The notes under the pieces: model-generated
What the model was told of the DNA's origin: nothing
Databases searched by the model: none
What the model saw: only the letters and a program-made list of their open reading frames with translations
Translations under genes and position numbers: made by a program
In this document: in pieces, positions 8,777-16,775 of the stretch
How positions within the stretch are numbered: position 1 is the stretch's first letter
Layout of the letters: every line of letters starts with the position of its first letter
Assembly (NCBI RefSeq): GCF_001559865.1
Contig: NZ_LOHE01000002.1
Location: 62,001 to 126,000, forward strand
Reading direction: 5' to 3'
Length of the DNA stretch: 64,000 nt
Source: Abyssisolibacter fermentans
GTDB taxonomy: Bacteria > Bacillota > Clostridia > Tissierellales > MCWD3

Positions 8777-10183
8777 TTGTGTGAGAATTTAAAAAATAAA
8801 GAATTGGAAGCTACAAGATTAATCAGTGAATATGCTTCAAATGTAAAATATGAGGATATTCCTGCACAGGTTATTGAGTTTACAAAACTATTAATTCTTG
8901 ATTCAGTAGGGAATTCTATTGGTGGTCAACTGCTTGAACCAGGTAAAAAAATAAATGAATATTACTCTGAAATGGGCGGAAGACCTGAAGCGACTGTTCT
9001 ATCAACTGGTGAAATGTTACCATTAAATAATGCGGTTTATATTAATTCTTATTTATCCAATGTACTGGATTATGATGATGCATATAAAGCAGTAGGACAT
9101 CCAGGTTGTACCATTATTCCTCCTGCCATTGCTGTTGCTGAACACCGTGAAAAGAGTGGTAAAGAATTATTAACTGCTATTATAACTGGGTATGAAACCA
9201 GTATTAGAATTGCACAAGGAATTTCACCATCAGCTGAAAGAATACTAAAGGTTTGGGGTACAACGCAGCATCAAATCTTTGGGACTGTTATTGCGGCAAG
9301 TTCTTTACTCAATCTAGATGTTGATCAGATGAGAAATGCCATTGGAATCGCTGGTTATCATGCTGTTCAACCATTTGGTAATAAAGTTGGTATGAATCCA
9401 GCAGATAGACCTGTATCATGGATGAAGAACAATTACGGATGGGCAGCTATGGGAGGTGTAATGGCTGCAATACTTACAGAGAAAGGCTTCATTGGGAATA
9501 AAGCTTTCTTAGATGGAGAAACAGGTTTATGGATTATGGCTGCTTCTGACCAATGTGATTTTGAATTAATGGTAAGTGGTCTTGGTGAAGAGTATAAGAC
9601 AATGACAACTGAATTTAAGCCATATGCATGTTGCAGGTGGGCTCATTCAGCTGTAGAAGCAGGTGAAATCTTAATTAAAAATAATGAAATTGATTTAAGA
9701 CAGATTCAAAAAGTAGATGTGGAAGCATATACGATGGCTGCTACTTACTTACCCGAGAAGAAACCAATAAATGCTTTTGAAGCTCAATTTAGTTTACCAT
9801 ATCTTTTAAGTATTACATTACATGGTAAATCACCAGCATTAGGGCTTAAAGAAGAAGATATTACAAGTGAAGATATTTTAACTCTTTCTCAAAAGGTAAA
9901 CATAACGGTTAACGAAGAGCTCAATAATCTATTCTTTACTAAGGGACAGATGCCTTCTAGTGTAAAAATCACTATGAAAGATGGTACTACTTTTGAAGAG
10001 GTAATTTATGAACCTAAAGGTTCAGAATCAAATCCGATTACCAATGATGAATTAGTAACAAAATTCTTCAACATTACAATACCAATAGTTGGAGAAGAAA
10101 AGGCTAAAAAGCTATATAATTCAATTATGTCTATGGAAAATGTTACGAATATCAAAGAAATGATTAAAAATATTTATCATTAA
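8777..10183 (+). CDS. MmgE/PrpD-family protein
   Basis: The 468-residue length and the motifs LLDSVGNSIGG near the N terminus, LDYDDAYKAVGHPG (with the catalytic-type histidine) and TTEFKPYACCRW are characteristic of the MmgE/PrpD superfamily. It includes 2-methylcitrate dehydratase and cis-aconitate decarboxylase, and many members of unknown activity act on small polycarboxylates. It starts at TTG 8777 behind GAGAGGTG. Last gene of the sigma54-controlled cluster; no other methylcitrate-cycle gene is present, so a propionate role is not supported and a dehydration or isomerisation step on the cluster's own substrate is more likely. Confidence 0.85.
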   Translation: MCENLKNKELEATRLISEYASNVKYEDIPAQVIEFTKLLILDSVGNSIGGQLLEPGKKINEYYSEMGGRPEATVLSTGEMLPLNNAVYINSYLSNVLDYDDAYKAVGHPGCTIIPPAIAVAEHREKSGKELLTAIITGYETSIRIAQGISPSAERILKVWGTTQHQIFGTVIAASSLLNLDVDQMRNAIGIAGYHAVQPFGNKVGMNPADRPVSWMKNNYGWAAMGGVMAAILTEKGFIGNKAFLDGETGLWIMAASDQCDFELMVSGLGEEYKTMTTEFKPYACCRWAHSAVEAGEILIKNNEIDLRQIQKVDVEAYTMAATYLPEKKPINAFEAQFSLPYLLSITLHGKSPALGLKEEDITSEDILTLSQKVNITVNEELNNLFFTKGQMPSSVKITMKDGTTFEEVIYEPKGSESNPITNDELVTKFFNITIPIVGEEKAKKLYNSIMSMENVTNIKEMIKNIYH

Positions 10184-10200
10184 TAAAATGTGATAAAGAA

Positions 10201-10238
10201 AACAGCTGATTCTTATAGTGAATAGGAGTCAGCTTGTT
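10201..10238 (+). terminator. Probable terminator of the sigma54 cluster
   Basis: AACAGCTGATTCTTAT and the complementary arm at 10222-10238 form a 16-pair stem with one bulge and a 5-base loop. The following sequence is A+T-rich but lacks a clean T run. From here to 10754 there is no supportable gene; one further inverted repeat (AGCTTTGGA / TCCAGAGCT, about 10327-10366) is visible. Confidence 0.5.
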
Positions 10239-10754
10239 AATTAGATCATTATTTTTATAATAATATTTCCTAAACTCTGCAACAGTTCTATTAGCAGTTT
10301 TAGTATATAAGAAATGTATGATTTTAGAGCTTTGGAGTATGCTTGATTACAGGTGTTTCCAGAGCTACTATTTTTACTTTAGTAAACATTGATTTTTCAT
10401 AATATTCATAAAGTAAAAAATTATTATAGGAAAAAGATTGAAATTTGAATAAAATCATATATAATATACGATATATAAATTTATCTTTGAAATTTAGGAA
10501 AGATATATTTTTATATGCATGTTAAATTAGCAATAGTGCAAGCCAATAGCTGAGATTAAACAGTTATTTTATCTTAGGAGAATAAATTGATATTTTTTTA
10601 AAAAAGCATTACAGTAAATTTAGAAACAGTTGTAAAAATAATAATTAGTATACCAAGAGTTATATCTAAAAAATGGGTTAATAATTTGGTTAATCAGGAG
10701 CAATTGTGTTAAATATGCATGAATAAGTTATATACTGAAGAGGAGTGTTACTTA

Positions 10755-10817
10755 ATGAGAAATATTGTTAATATTATTTTAAAAGATTTCAAAAGAAAAA
10801 TGAGAAAAAATGTATGA
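10755..10817 (+). CDS. 20-codon ORF overlapping the exporter gene (leader or relic)
   Basis: An ATG with GAGGAG upstream opens a 20-codon frame (MRNIVNIILKDFKRK...) whose TGA overlaps the next gene's ATG in ATGA, a layout that couples translation. The peptide resembles the first residues of ABC-2 permeases, so it could be the surviving start of a lost gene. Without its ribosome site the exporter has no good SD of its own. Confidence 0.4.
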   Translation: MRNIVNIILKDFKRKMRKNV

Positions 10818-11785
10818 AATTTGTTGGTTATAGAACATTAAAAACAGGGCTTGGTGCTTCAGTTGCAATCATTGTTGCAAAACAGTTAGGAGTAGGATAT
10901 GCTGTATCTGCAGGCATTATTACTATTTTAAGTATTCAAAATACTAAAAAGCATTCTGTTAAAATAGCACTTCAGCGAATAGGTGCTTGTATTTTAGCTT
11001 TACTTATTTCTTCTATTCTTTTTAAAATCTTTGGATATACTGAGATAATCTTTGGTATCTTTTTATTGATTTTTATCCCCTCAGCAGTAAAATTTAATTT
11101 AAGAGAAGGAATCGTTGTAAACTCTGTGCTTGTAACACATCTACTATCCCAAAAATCTGTTGATATATTTTGGCTTAGAAATGAACTAATACTTATGTTA
11201 ATTGGTGTGGGTGTGGCTTTGTTGTTAAATATCCACATGCCGAGTATAGAAGGAGATATTAAACAAGATCAAATTTACATTGAAGAAAAGATGAAGGAGA
11301 TTTTAATTTGTATGGCGGTGGCATTGAAGAAAGATCAAGTTTCATTGCAACAAGATGGTTTGTTTAATAGCCTTGAAACTAGGTTGTATAAGGCGCGAAA
11401 GCGTGCTTATATTAATTTAAATAATTATTTTCTTCTAGATGATAGTTATTACGTACAGTATATGGAGATGAGAATAAAGCAGTATGAAACTATGAAGCGA
11501 ATGAAAGAACATTTTCAACATTTTTCAATAACTTATGAGCAGACTATTATGATAGCTGAGTTTACAGAAAAGGTTGCTGATTCATTATATGAAGATAATA
11601 CAGCCATGCAATTAATTTATGATTTACAGCTATTAAGAGAGGAATTTAGAAAAATGTCTCTTCCTTCATCACGAGAAGAATTTGAAAATAGAGCAATGCT
11701 TTTTCAGTTTTTAAATGATATGGAGCAGTTTTTAAAAGTTAAGTATGATTTCAAAAAACACTTAATAACAAAAGATAGCTACTAG
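10814..11785 (+). CDS. Aromatic acid exporter (ArAE) family protein
   Basis: A 323-residue inner-membrane protein. The first 145 residues carry five or six hydrophobic helices beginning with the family start GYRTLKTGLGASVAIIVAKQLG and containing the SIQNTKKHS loop. The remaining 180 residues are charged and helical, as in the cytoplasmic ArAE C-terminal domain (compare Bacillus YqjA). Family members are proposed to export aromatic carboxylic acids or other toxic metabolites. Translation is probably coupled to the 20-codon ORF before it. Confidence 0.85.
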   Translation: MKFVGYRTLKTGLGASVAIIVAKQLGVGYAVSAGIITILSIQNTKKHSVKIALQRIGACILALLISSILFKIFGYTEIIFGIFLLIFIPSAVKFNLREGIVVNSVLVTHLLSQKSVDIFWLRNELILMLIGVGVALLLNIHMPSIEGDIKQDQIYIEEKMKEILICMAVALKKDQVSLQQDGLFNSLETRLYKARKRAYINLNNYFLLDDSYYVQYMEMRIKQYETMKRMKEHFQHFSITYEQTIMIAEFTEKVADSLYEDNTAMQLIYDLQLLREEFRKMSLPSSREEFENRAMLFQFLNDMEQFLKVKYDFKKHLITKDSY

Positions 11786-11866
11786 TATCAAAACAGTGTA
11801 AAAGGGATTTTTTGATTGACACCTGGCAAAAAATAAAATAGTAAGAATAAAAATAATATGGTTTAG

Positions 11867-11971
11867 TTCAATCAGGATACACTACCATTTTGGGTAGCAG
11901 ATATGGATTTCTCATGTCCCAAATCAGTTATAGAATCAATGAAAAGGCGTGTAGATAGACTTATATTTGGT
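11867..11971 (+). pseudogene. Fragment of a MalY/PatB aminotransferase gene
   Basis: Thirty-five codons read FNQDTLPFWVADMDFSCPKS... and end VDRLIFG, the unmistakable N-terminal region of MalY/PatB cystathionine beta-lyases (about residues 20-55 of roughly 390). The upstream part is frameshifted and everything after FG is missing, replaced at about 11970 by insertion-sequence DNA on the other strand. Confidence 0.8.
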
Positions 11972-12055
11972 TAGGTAACTATGGAGATCTCCTGCTGTTT
12001 TCAAATTTCTTTGTGTAATCATATTTCTTAATACTTCTTTTGGCACTGTACTCAT
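11969..12055 (-). pseudogene. N-terminal remnant of an IS256/mutator-type transposase
   Basis: Read leftwards, ATG at 12055 behind GAAGGGAG starts MSTVPKEVLRNMITQRNLKT and continues AGDLHSYL, the usual opening of mutator-class (IS256) transposases (compare KEMIREIVKEQNIKTANDVQ). The frame stops at the junction with the malY fragment, so about 90% of the transposase is gone: insertion followed by deletion. Confidence 0.7.
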
Positions 12056-12111
12056 AAAAAACGCTCCCTTCTGGTTATATTTGGATTATTGCCAGAATAG
12101 AACGTTTTTTT
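12056..12111. repeat. Inverted repeat at the end of the IS remnant
   Basis: AAAAAACGCTCCCTTCTGG (12056-12074) matches the reverse complement of 12092-12111 at about 16 of 19 positions. A-rich and T-rich ends make it a bidirectional terminator, which would shield the transposase from read-through. It lies immediately before the transposase start. From 12112 to 12226 no gene is seen. Confidence 0.55.
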
Positions 12112-12226
12112 CACAAAAGCACAGATTAAATTATATTACCAGAATAAAAGGATGATGGCAAACAAAACGTCCCTATGACTCCTATGACACATTTTTCATT
12201 CAAACTAATTTATGTTATTCCTTTAT

Positions 12227-12796
12227 TTACTTTATCATATTTATAAAGTATTCGTGAAAAGTAGTATCATCTGTTAGCTCTGGATGAAAAGAAGTAGCAA
12301 TCATATTCTTCTGGCGTACAGCTACAATGTTGCCATTTACCTTATGAAGTATTTCCACCTTTTCATCCAAGTCAACAACGTATGGAGCTCTAATAAACAC
12401 CATAGGAATTTCCTTTTTGGATACTCCTTCAATTACTTCTTTTGTGACAAAACTATCTAGTTGAGTACCATATGCATTTCGTCTTACTTTTATATCCATA
12501 ACTTGCAGGTGAGCCTCTTCATCACCATATAGTTTTTTAGCAAGAAGAATCATTCCAGCACAGGTTCCCCATACAGGTAAACCATTTTCAATTTTATCTT
12601 TCAAGATTTCCTTTATTCCAAAGTCCTTTAGTAATTTTTCTATTGCTGTACTTTCACCACCAGGTAAAATAATTCCATCCAGATGATCAATTTGTTTAGC
12701 TTTTCTTATCTCAATTCCGTTATGGCCTAACGATTTAATTATATCTATATGTTCCTTAAATGCACCCTGAAGTGCTAAAACACCAATATTTTTCAT
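12227..12796 (-). CDS. pdxT: Pyridoxal 5'-phosphate synthase glutaminase subunit PdxT
   Basis: Class-I glutaminase that releases ammonia from glutamine for PdxS. The 189 residues hold the GGES oxyanion strand, the nucleophile cysteine in WGTCAGMILLA, and the SFHPEL block with the His-Glu of the triad. Start is ATG 12796, one base after the pdxS stop, so the two are co-translated. Part of the DXP-independent vitamin B6 pathway. Confidence 0.97.
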   Translation of the reverse strand: MKNIGVLALQGAFKEHIDIIKSLGHNGIEIRKAKQIDHLDGIILPGGESTAIEKLLKDFGIKEILKDKIENGLPVWGTCAGMILLAKKLYGDEEAHLQVMDIKVRRNAYGTQLDSFVTKEVIEGVSKKEIPMVFIRAPYVVDLDEKVEILHKVNGNIVAVRQKNMIATSFHPELTDDTTFHEYFINMIK

Positions 12797-12797
12797 C

Positions 12798-13679
12798 TTA
12801 GTATCCTCTGTTAGCCATTCTTTCTTCTTTATCTATTGAGTATACATTTATCCCTACCATTGCTTCTCCAAGGTTTTCTGATATCTCTGCTAATATCTTT
12901 GGATCATTATAATGCGTAACAGCTTTAACTATAGCAGCAGCTCTTTTTCTTGGATCTCCAGATTTGAAGATTCCAGAACCAACGAATACTCCATCGCAAC
13001 CAAGCTGCATCATCATCGCAGCATCCGCAGGGGTAGCAACTCCACCAGCAGCAAAGTTTACAACAGGAAGCTTTCCATGCTCATGTACATATTCAACCAA
13101 ATGAATAGGTGCTTGTAATTCTTTTGCAGCATTCATTAATTCTTCCTTTGATAAACCTTGAATTCTTCTAATTTCAGAATTCATCATTCTCATATGTTTA
13201 ACAGCTTCGATAACATCACCTGTTCCAGGCTCACCTTTTGTTCTGATCATTGAAGCACCTTCTCCAATTCTTCTTAAAGCTTCACCTAGATTTTTGGCTC
13301 CACAAACAAAAGGGACTTTAAAATCTTTTTTGTCAATATGCAGCATTGGGTCAGCAGGTGTTAATACTTCACTTTCATCAATATAATCAACTTTAAGTGC
13401 TTCTAAAATTTGAGCTTCAACGAAATGCCCGATTCTTACTTTCGCCATAACTGGAATAGAAACAGCATTTTGAATACCTTTAATCATTTGAGGATCTGAA
13501 GCTCTTGCAACTCCACCATCTTTTCTTATATCAGCTGGAACTCTTTCAAGAGCCATAACAGCACAAGCACCCGCTTCTTCAGCAATTTTTGCTTCTTCAG
13601 GTGTGGTTACATCCATAATCACTCCACCCTTTAACATTTGAGCAAGATTTTTATTCAATTTATATCTATTATCCATCAT
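12798..13679 (-). CDS. pdxS: Pyridoxal 5'-phosphate synthase subunit PdxS
   Basis: TIM-barrel synthase making PLP from ribose 5-phosphate, glyceraldehyde 3-phosphate and ammonia channelled from PdxT. All 293 residues are present, with the phosphate-binding and lysine-bearing strands [26 protein letters not shown] and the GVFVGSGIF loop. ATG 13679 follows AGGGGGA at 6 bases. It opens the pdxS-pdxT operon. The operator-like palindrome upstream suggests regulation by a repressor, but no MocR-type PdxR gene is adjacent. Confidence 0.97.
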   Translation of the reverse strand: MMDNRYKLNKNLAQMLKGGVIMDVTTPEEAKIAEEAGACAVMALERVPADIRKDGGVARASDPQMIKGIQNAVSIPVMAKVRIGHFVEAQILEALKVDYIDESEVLTPADPMLHIDKKDFKVPFVCGAKNLGEALRRIGEGASMIRTKGEPGTGDVIEAVKHMRMMNSEIRRIQGLSKEELMNAAKELQAPIHLVEYVHEHGKLPVVNFAAGGVATPADAAMMMQLGCDGVFVGSGIFKSGDPRKRAAAIVKAVTHYNDPKILAEISENLGEAMVGINVYSIDKEERMANRGY

Positions 13680-13698
13680 AAATTCCCCCTATTTTTAA

Positions 13699-13730
13699 AT
13701 TATATAGATACAATATGTATTGTACCCCAA
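13699..13730 (-). promoter_or_regulatory. pdxST promoter region with dyad operator
   Basis: On the minus strand TATAAT lies at 13704-13699, about 20 bases before the start codon. Immediately behind it is a perfect 7-base inverted repeat with a 2-base centre, TACAATATGTATTGTA (13709-13724), in the position of an operator. No good -35 is visible. The rest of 13731-14002 is A+T-rich promoter DNA for the divergent vanW gene. Confidence 0.5.
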
Positions 13731-14002
13731 CTAACTACATACATTATTACATATTCACACCGATAAATCAATACGATTTTGGAAAAATGTATGTATAAAT
13801 TTAAATTGTATGGGTATATTTTATTAATATTTGCTCAAATGGCAGTACAATTTCTATATAAATCATATTAAACTGTTACTACGGTATGTTAATATGAAAA
13901 ATAAAATATATTAACTTGAATAGCAATATATTGAATATTAAATACAAATTGTATGTAAATGTGATAAAATATATATAATATCAAACAAGTGAGGTGTAAA
14001 AA

Positions 14003-14824
14003 TTGAAAGAAAATCTTAAGCCTATTAAAAGAAGCAGGTTAAGAATTTTTTTAGGTAAAAATTATTATACATATAAAAGATATTTTGAATGGAAATTTGA
14101 TAGTAAAAAATACGCTAAGACTAAATCTAATGAATTGTTAAAATACAAGTATTATAATCATCAAACTCCACTATATAGAAAGCTCAAAGATGTTGACATG
14201 TGGTTACAAGAAAACAAAATTATAAATTTAAAGATAGCGGTAAAGTGCTTAAATAAAATAGTAATATTTCCTGGGGAAACGTTCTCTTATTGGCAGCTTA
14301 TAGGTAAACCAACTAAAGGAAAAGGGTACGTTGATGGTATGTTCTTAAATCATGGTAAATATATAACTGGCATAGGAGGAGGTTTATGTCAATTATCTAA
14401 TTTAATTTATTATATGACTTTACATACTCCGTTGAAAGTTGTTGAAAGGTATAGACATAGTTATGATGTTTTTCCAGATAGTAATAGAACTCAACCATTT
14501 GGTTCAGGTGCTACATGTGTTTACAATTATCGAGATTTACAAATATACAATGATACTCAAGTTCCGTTTCAATTGTATTTAGAAGTAACTGATGAATTTC
14601 TTAAAGGTCAATGGGTAAGCACACACGAACCAATCTACAAATATGAGGTTTATGAAAAAGAACATAAAATAACTCATGAAGTATGGGGTGGATATGTAAG
14701 ACATAATGCTATATATAGAAAAGTTTTTGATTTTAATGGAAATGTTATAGATGATGAATTCATTACAGAAAATCATGCATTAATGATGTACGAGCCTTTG
14801 TTAACAGATGCTTCTTTAGACTGA
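14003..14824 (+). CDS. VanW family protein
   Basis: A 273-residue protein with the VanW core: FPGETFSYWQLIGKPTKGKGY, GIGGGLCQLSN and RYRHSYDVFPDSNR. VanW was named from vancomycin-resistance clusters, yet its biochemical activity is not established, and most clostridial members stand alone. No signal peptide is visible; the N terminus is short and basic. It starts at TTG 14003 with GAGGTG 6 bases upstream. No van genes are nearby, so resistance should not be inferred. Confidence 0.9.
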   Translation: MKENLKPIKRSRLRIFLGKNYYTYKRYFEWKFDSKKYAKTKSNELLKYKYYNHQTPLYRKLKDVDMWLQENKIINLKIAVKCLNKIVIFPGETFSYWQLIGKPTKGKGYVDGMFLNHGKYITGIGGGLCQLSNLIYYMTLHTPLKVVERYRHSYDVFPDSNRTQPFGSGATCVYNYRDLQIYNDTQVPFQLYLEVTDEFLKGQWVSTHEPIYKYEVYEKEHKITHEVWGGYVRHNAIYRKVFDFNGNVIDDEFITENHALMMYEPLLTDASLD

Positions 14825-14931
14825 TAAACAAAATTCATGAAGAATACATATAGTTTAGTTTTTTATTCTTGACTTTTATATTTTTATTAAATAAAATAGC
14901 ACATAAATACAAATTGTTAGGGGGAGATAAT

Positions 14932-15465
14932 TTGAAGGATATAAGGCTTAAGAATGGTGAGGTACTACATATCAGAAAAGCTGAAGTTTCAGATGCTGAA
15001 GCAATGCTTAAATATCTCAATACAATTGCAGGAGAATCGGATTTTTTAACATTTGGTGTTGGTGAATTCAATATGCCTGTTGAAAGAGAAAAAGAAATAA
15101 TTCAAAGTTGTAGAGATAGCGATAATAGAATATTTATAATCGGAGAAATTGATGGCAGAATAGTTGCTAATTTGAATTTTGCAGCAGGAGGCAGACCAAG
15201 AACTAAGCATGTTGGTGAATTTGGTATTAGTGTTTTAAAAGAATACTGGGGGATGTCTATAGGTAAGAATATATTAAGCTGTTTGATCGATTGGGCTAAA
15301 AACAATGGAATAAGAAAGATAAATTTAAGAACTAGAGAAGACAATCATAGAGCAATAAAATTGTATCAAGATTTAGGGTTTGAACAAGAAGGAATATTGA
15401 AAAGAGATTTTCTTACAAATGGTGAATTTTATAGTTCAGTATGTATGGGATTAATAATAGACTAG
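14932..15465 (+). CDS. GNAT-family N-acetyltransferase
   Basis: 177 residues with the GNAT fold: HIRKAEVSDAEAMLKYL at the N terminus, motif A around VGEFGISVLKEYWGMSIGK (the acetyl-CoA pyrophosphate loop), and LYQDLGFEQEG near the end. This pattern is that of RimJ/RimL-like acetyltransferases acting on small amines or protein N termini; the substrate is unknown. The TTG at 14932 is chosen for its AGGGGGA ribosome site; the open frame extends 21 codons further upstream without one. Confidence 0.88.
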   Translation: MKDIRLKNGEVLHIRKAEVSDAEAMLKYLNTIAGESDFLTFGVGEFNMPVEREKEIIQSCRDSDNRIFIIGEIDGRIVANLNFAAGGRPRTKHVGEFGISVLKEYWGMSIGKNILSCLIDWAKNNGIRKINLRTREDNHRAIKLYQDLGFEQEGILKRDFLTNGEFYSSVCMGLIID

Positions 15466-15487
15466 GTGGGGTTTCCCATCTTTTTTA
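15464..15487 (+). terminator. Terminator of the acetyltransferase gene
   Basis: AGGTGGG / CCCATCT, seven pairs with one G-U and a GTTT loop, followed by TTTTTT. The stem starts inside the stop codon. From 15488 to 15790 no gene is seen; CTTTCAAT / ATTGAAAG (15720-15743) followed by TTTTATA is a second possible terminator. Confidence 0.8.
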
Positions 15488-15818
15488 TATAATAAGAAAT
15501 AACTTAAATAGCGAGCTAAAAAAGTCAAAGAACTTTTTGGGTAGGAAAAAACTCTGTGTAGGAAACTGATTATAGTAATCTATTGGACCAAATAATGTGT
15601 CTAGAGCACGTGTCGGAAAATTTGAATTAATCAATGGTTACTATAAAGCTCGTTAAATTAACGATGGTGTGGATATACAGTAGCAAAAACAGAGCTGTAG
15701 CAGGTGTTAGTTAACTTGTCTTTCAATTATTTATGATTGAAAGTTTTATAATACTAATGTTTTTTCAAATCCACTTATATAGACACAAAATAAATACAAT
15801 AAACTACTATAAATGCCC

Positions 15819-16087
15819 TCAATATCTTTTTCTTAACTCTGGATATTGCTCTTGCAGTAATCTAGATCTTTTCAAATACTGCTCCATTTTACTCGGTGAT
15901 ACTTGGAGGAAATGATATTAACATATGAACATGTTCTTTTCCTACACTTCCTTTTATTATCTTCCTTGCTTCTCATACTTGTGTTACTAAGTCTCTTGGT
16001 CTTATGGATATTGGTTTTACTAATATACTTCATATCTATATTTTGTAACTCATTAAAGACGATGGATTTAGACCACGTACTTATAAT
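15819..16087 (-). pseudogene. Decayed IS200/IS605-type TnpA transposase
   Basis: Read on the minus strand, scattered pieces match Y1/HUH transposases of the IS200 group: KYVV*I then VTKYRYEV near 16087-16030, the catalytic HUH block GKEHVHMLISFPPS at about 15942-15900, then, after a frameshift, SPSKMEQYLKRSRLLQ and EQYPELRKRY ending at 15822. Stop codons replace tryptophans and the middle is eroded. Two small plus-strand open frames here are antisense to this relic. No TnpB or terminal hairpins could be recognised. Confidence 0.7.
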
Positions 16088-16109
16088 AAAAAATGTTTAC
16101 ATTAGTAAA

Positions 16110-16775
16110 TATTTTATTTACTAGAAGCAACACAACAAAAAACAACATAAAAACACAAAACATCATAAAAACAGTTGACAATGCACAAATTTGATGGTAA
16201 TCTTAAATTAAGGTAATATTTCATCGATGGAATAGGAAAAATTCAAAAAATGAAAACGTTTCATGATTATAGGTAGATGAAAAATGAAAATTCATAAAAT
16301 GTGATAACTTTTGATGTCACAACTTCTAGAATGTAGGTAATTTTACAGTTTTTTAAAGTTGGGGTAGATGTATTTGATTCTATTTAAACGACCTATTTTA
16401 CAGGTGATACTATCATAAATCATAGGTAAAGAATTGTAAAAAGGGTAAAGAGGTATAATTAGTTTATTAAAATTGTGTTTTGAGAGATTGATGAATTTCT
16501 AGGTTTTAGTTGATGATAGGTATAATGTGTTTTTGTTTAAATAAGTATAAATTATTATTTGCATCAAAGCCAAAATCATCTAGATAGTATTTATATGAAA
16601 AATGGATGAAACCAAAAAAGCTTATAAAGAAGGTTTAAAGTTTAAGAAACTTGGTACTGCATATATACCACAAAATGGGGGGAATAAGCTATTATAATAA
16701 ATTTTAGTGCAGTTTTTATGAGGAATATAGATTTTGTAATTAACTAAAAAATAACTAGATATGGAGGAAAATTGA
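16110..16775 (+). other. Gene-free A+T-rich stretch before the MFS gene
   Basis: No supportable gene. It holds a consensus-like promoter (listed separately), a CRE-like dyad TGAAAACGTTTCA (16251-16263), several scattered ATAGGTA words and a 32-codon frame at 16602-16700 without a ribosome site. If the promoter at 16175 is used, the MFS mRNA has a leader of about 560 bases. Confidence 0.5.
16175..16203 (+). promoter_or_regulatory. SigA-type promoter
   Basis: TTGACA (16175-16180), 17 bases, TAATCT (16198-16203). The -35 is perfect and the spacing ideal. It points towards the MFS gene, 570 bases away. Confidence 0.55.

Noticed and set aside
8777-10183. Propionate (2-methylcitrate) pathway
   Set aside because: Only the PrpD-family gene is present; no methylcitrate synthase or lyase, and the operon partners point to amino-acid chemistry.
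14003-14824. Vancomycin resistance from the VanW gene
   Set aside because: No vanH, vanA-type ligase, vanX or vanRS genes are present, and VanW homologues are widespread in susceptible Clostridia.
15733-16124. Two small plus-strand open frames (15733-15915 and 15903-16124)
   Set aside because: They are antisense to the decayed IS200-type tnpA, whose protein motifs on the minus strand explain the lack of stops; low-complexity hydrophobic products.
16251-16263. CcpA cre site TGAAAACGTTTCA
   Set aside because: It is one base shorter than the cre dyad and lies over 500 bases from the nearest start; may be chance.
16602-16700. 32-codon ORF before the MFS gene
   Set aside because: No ribosome site, no recognisable product.
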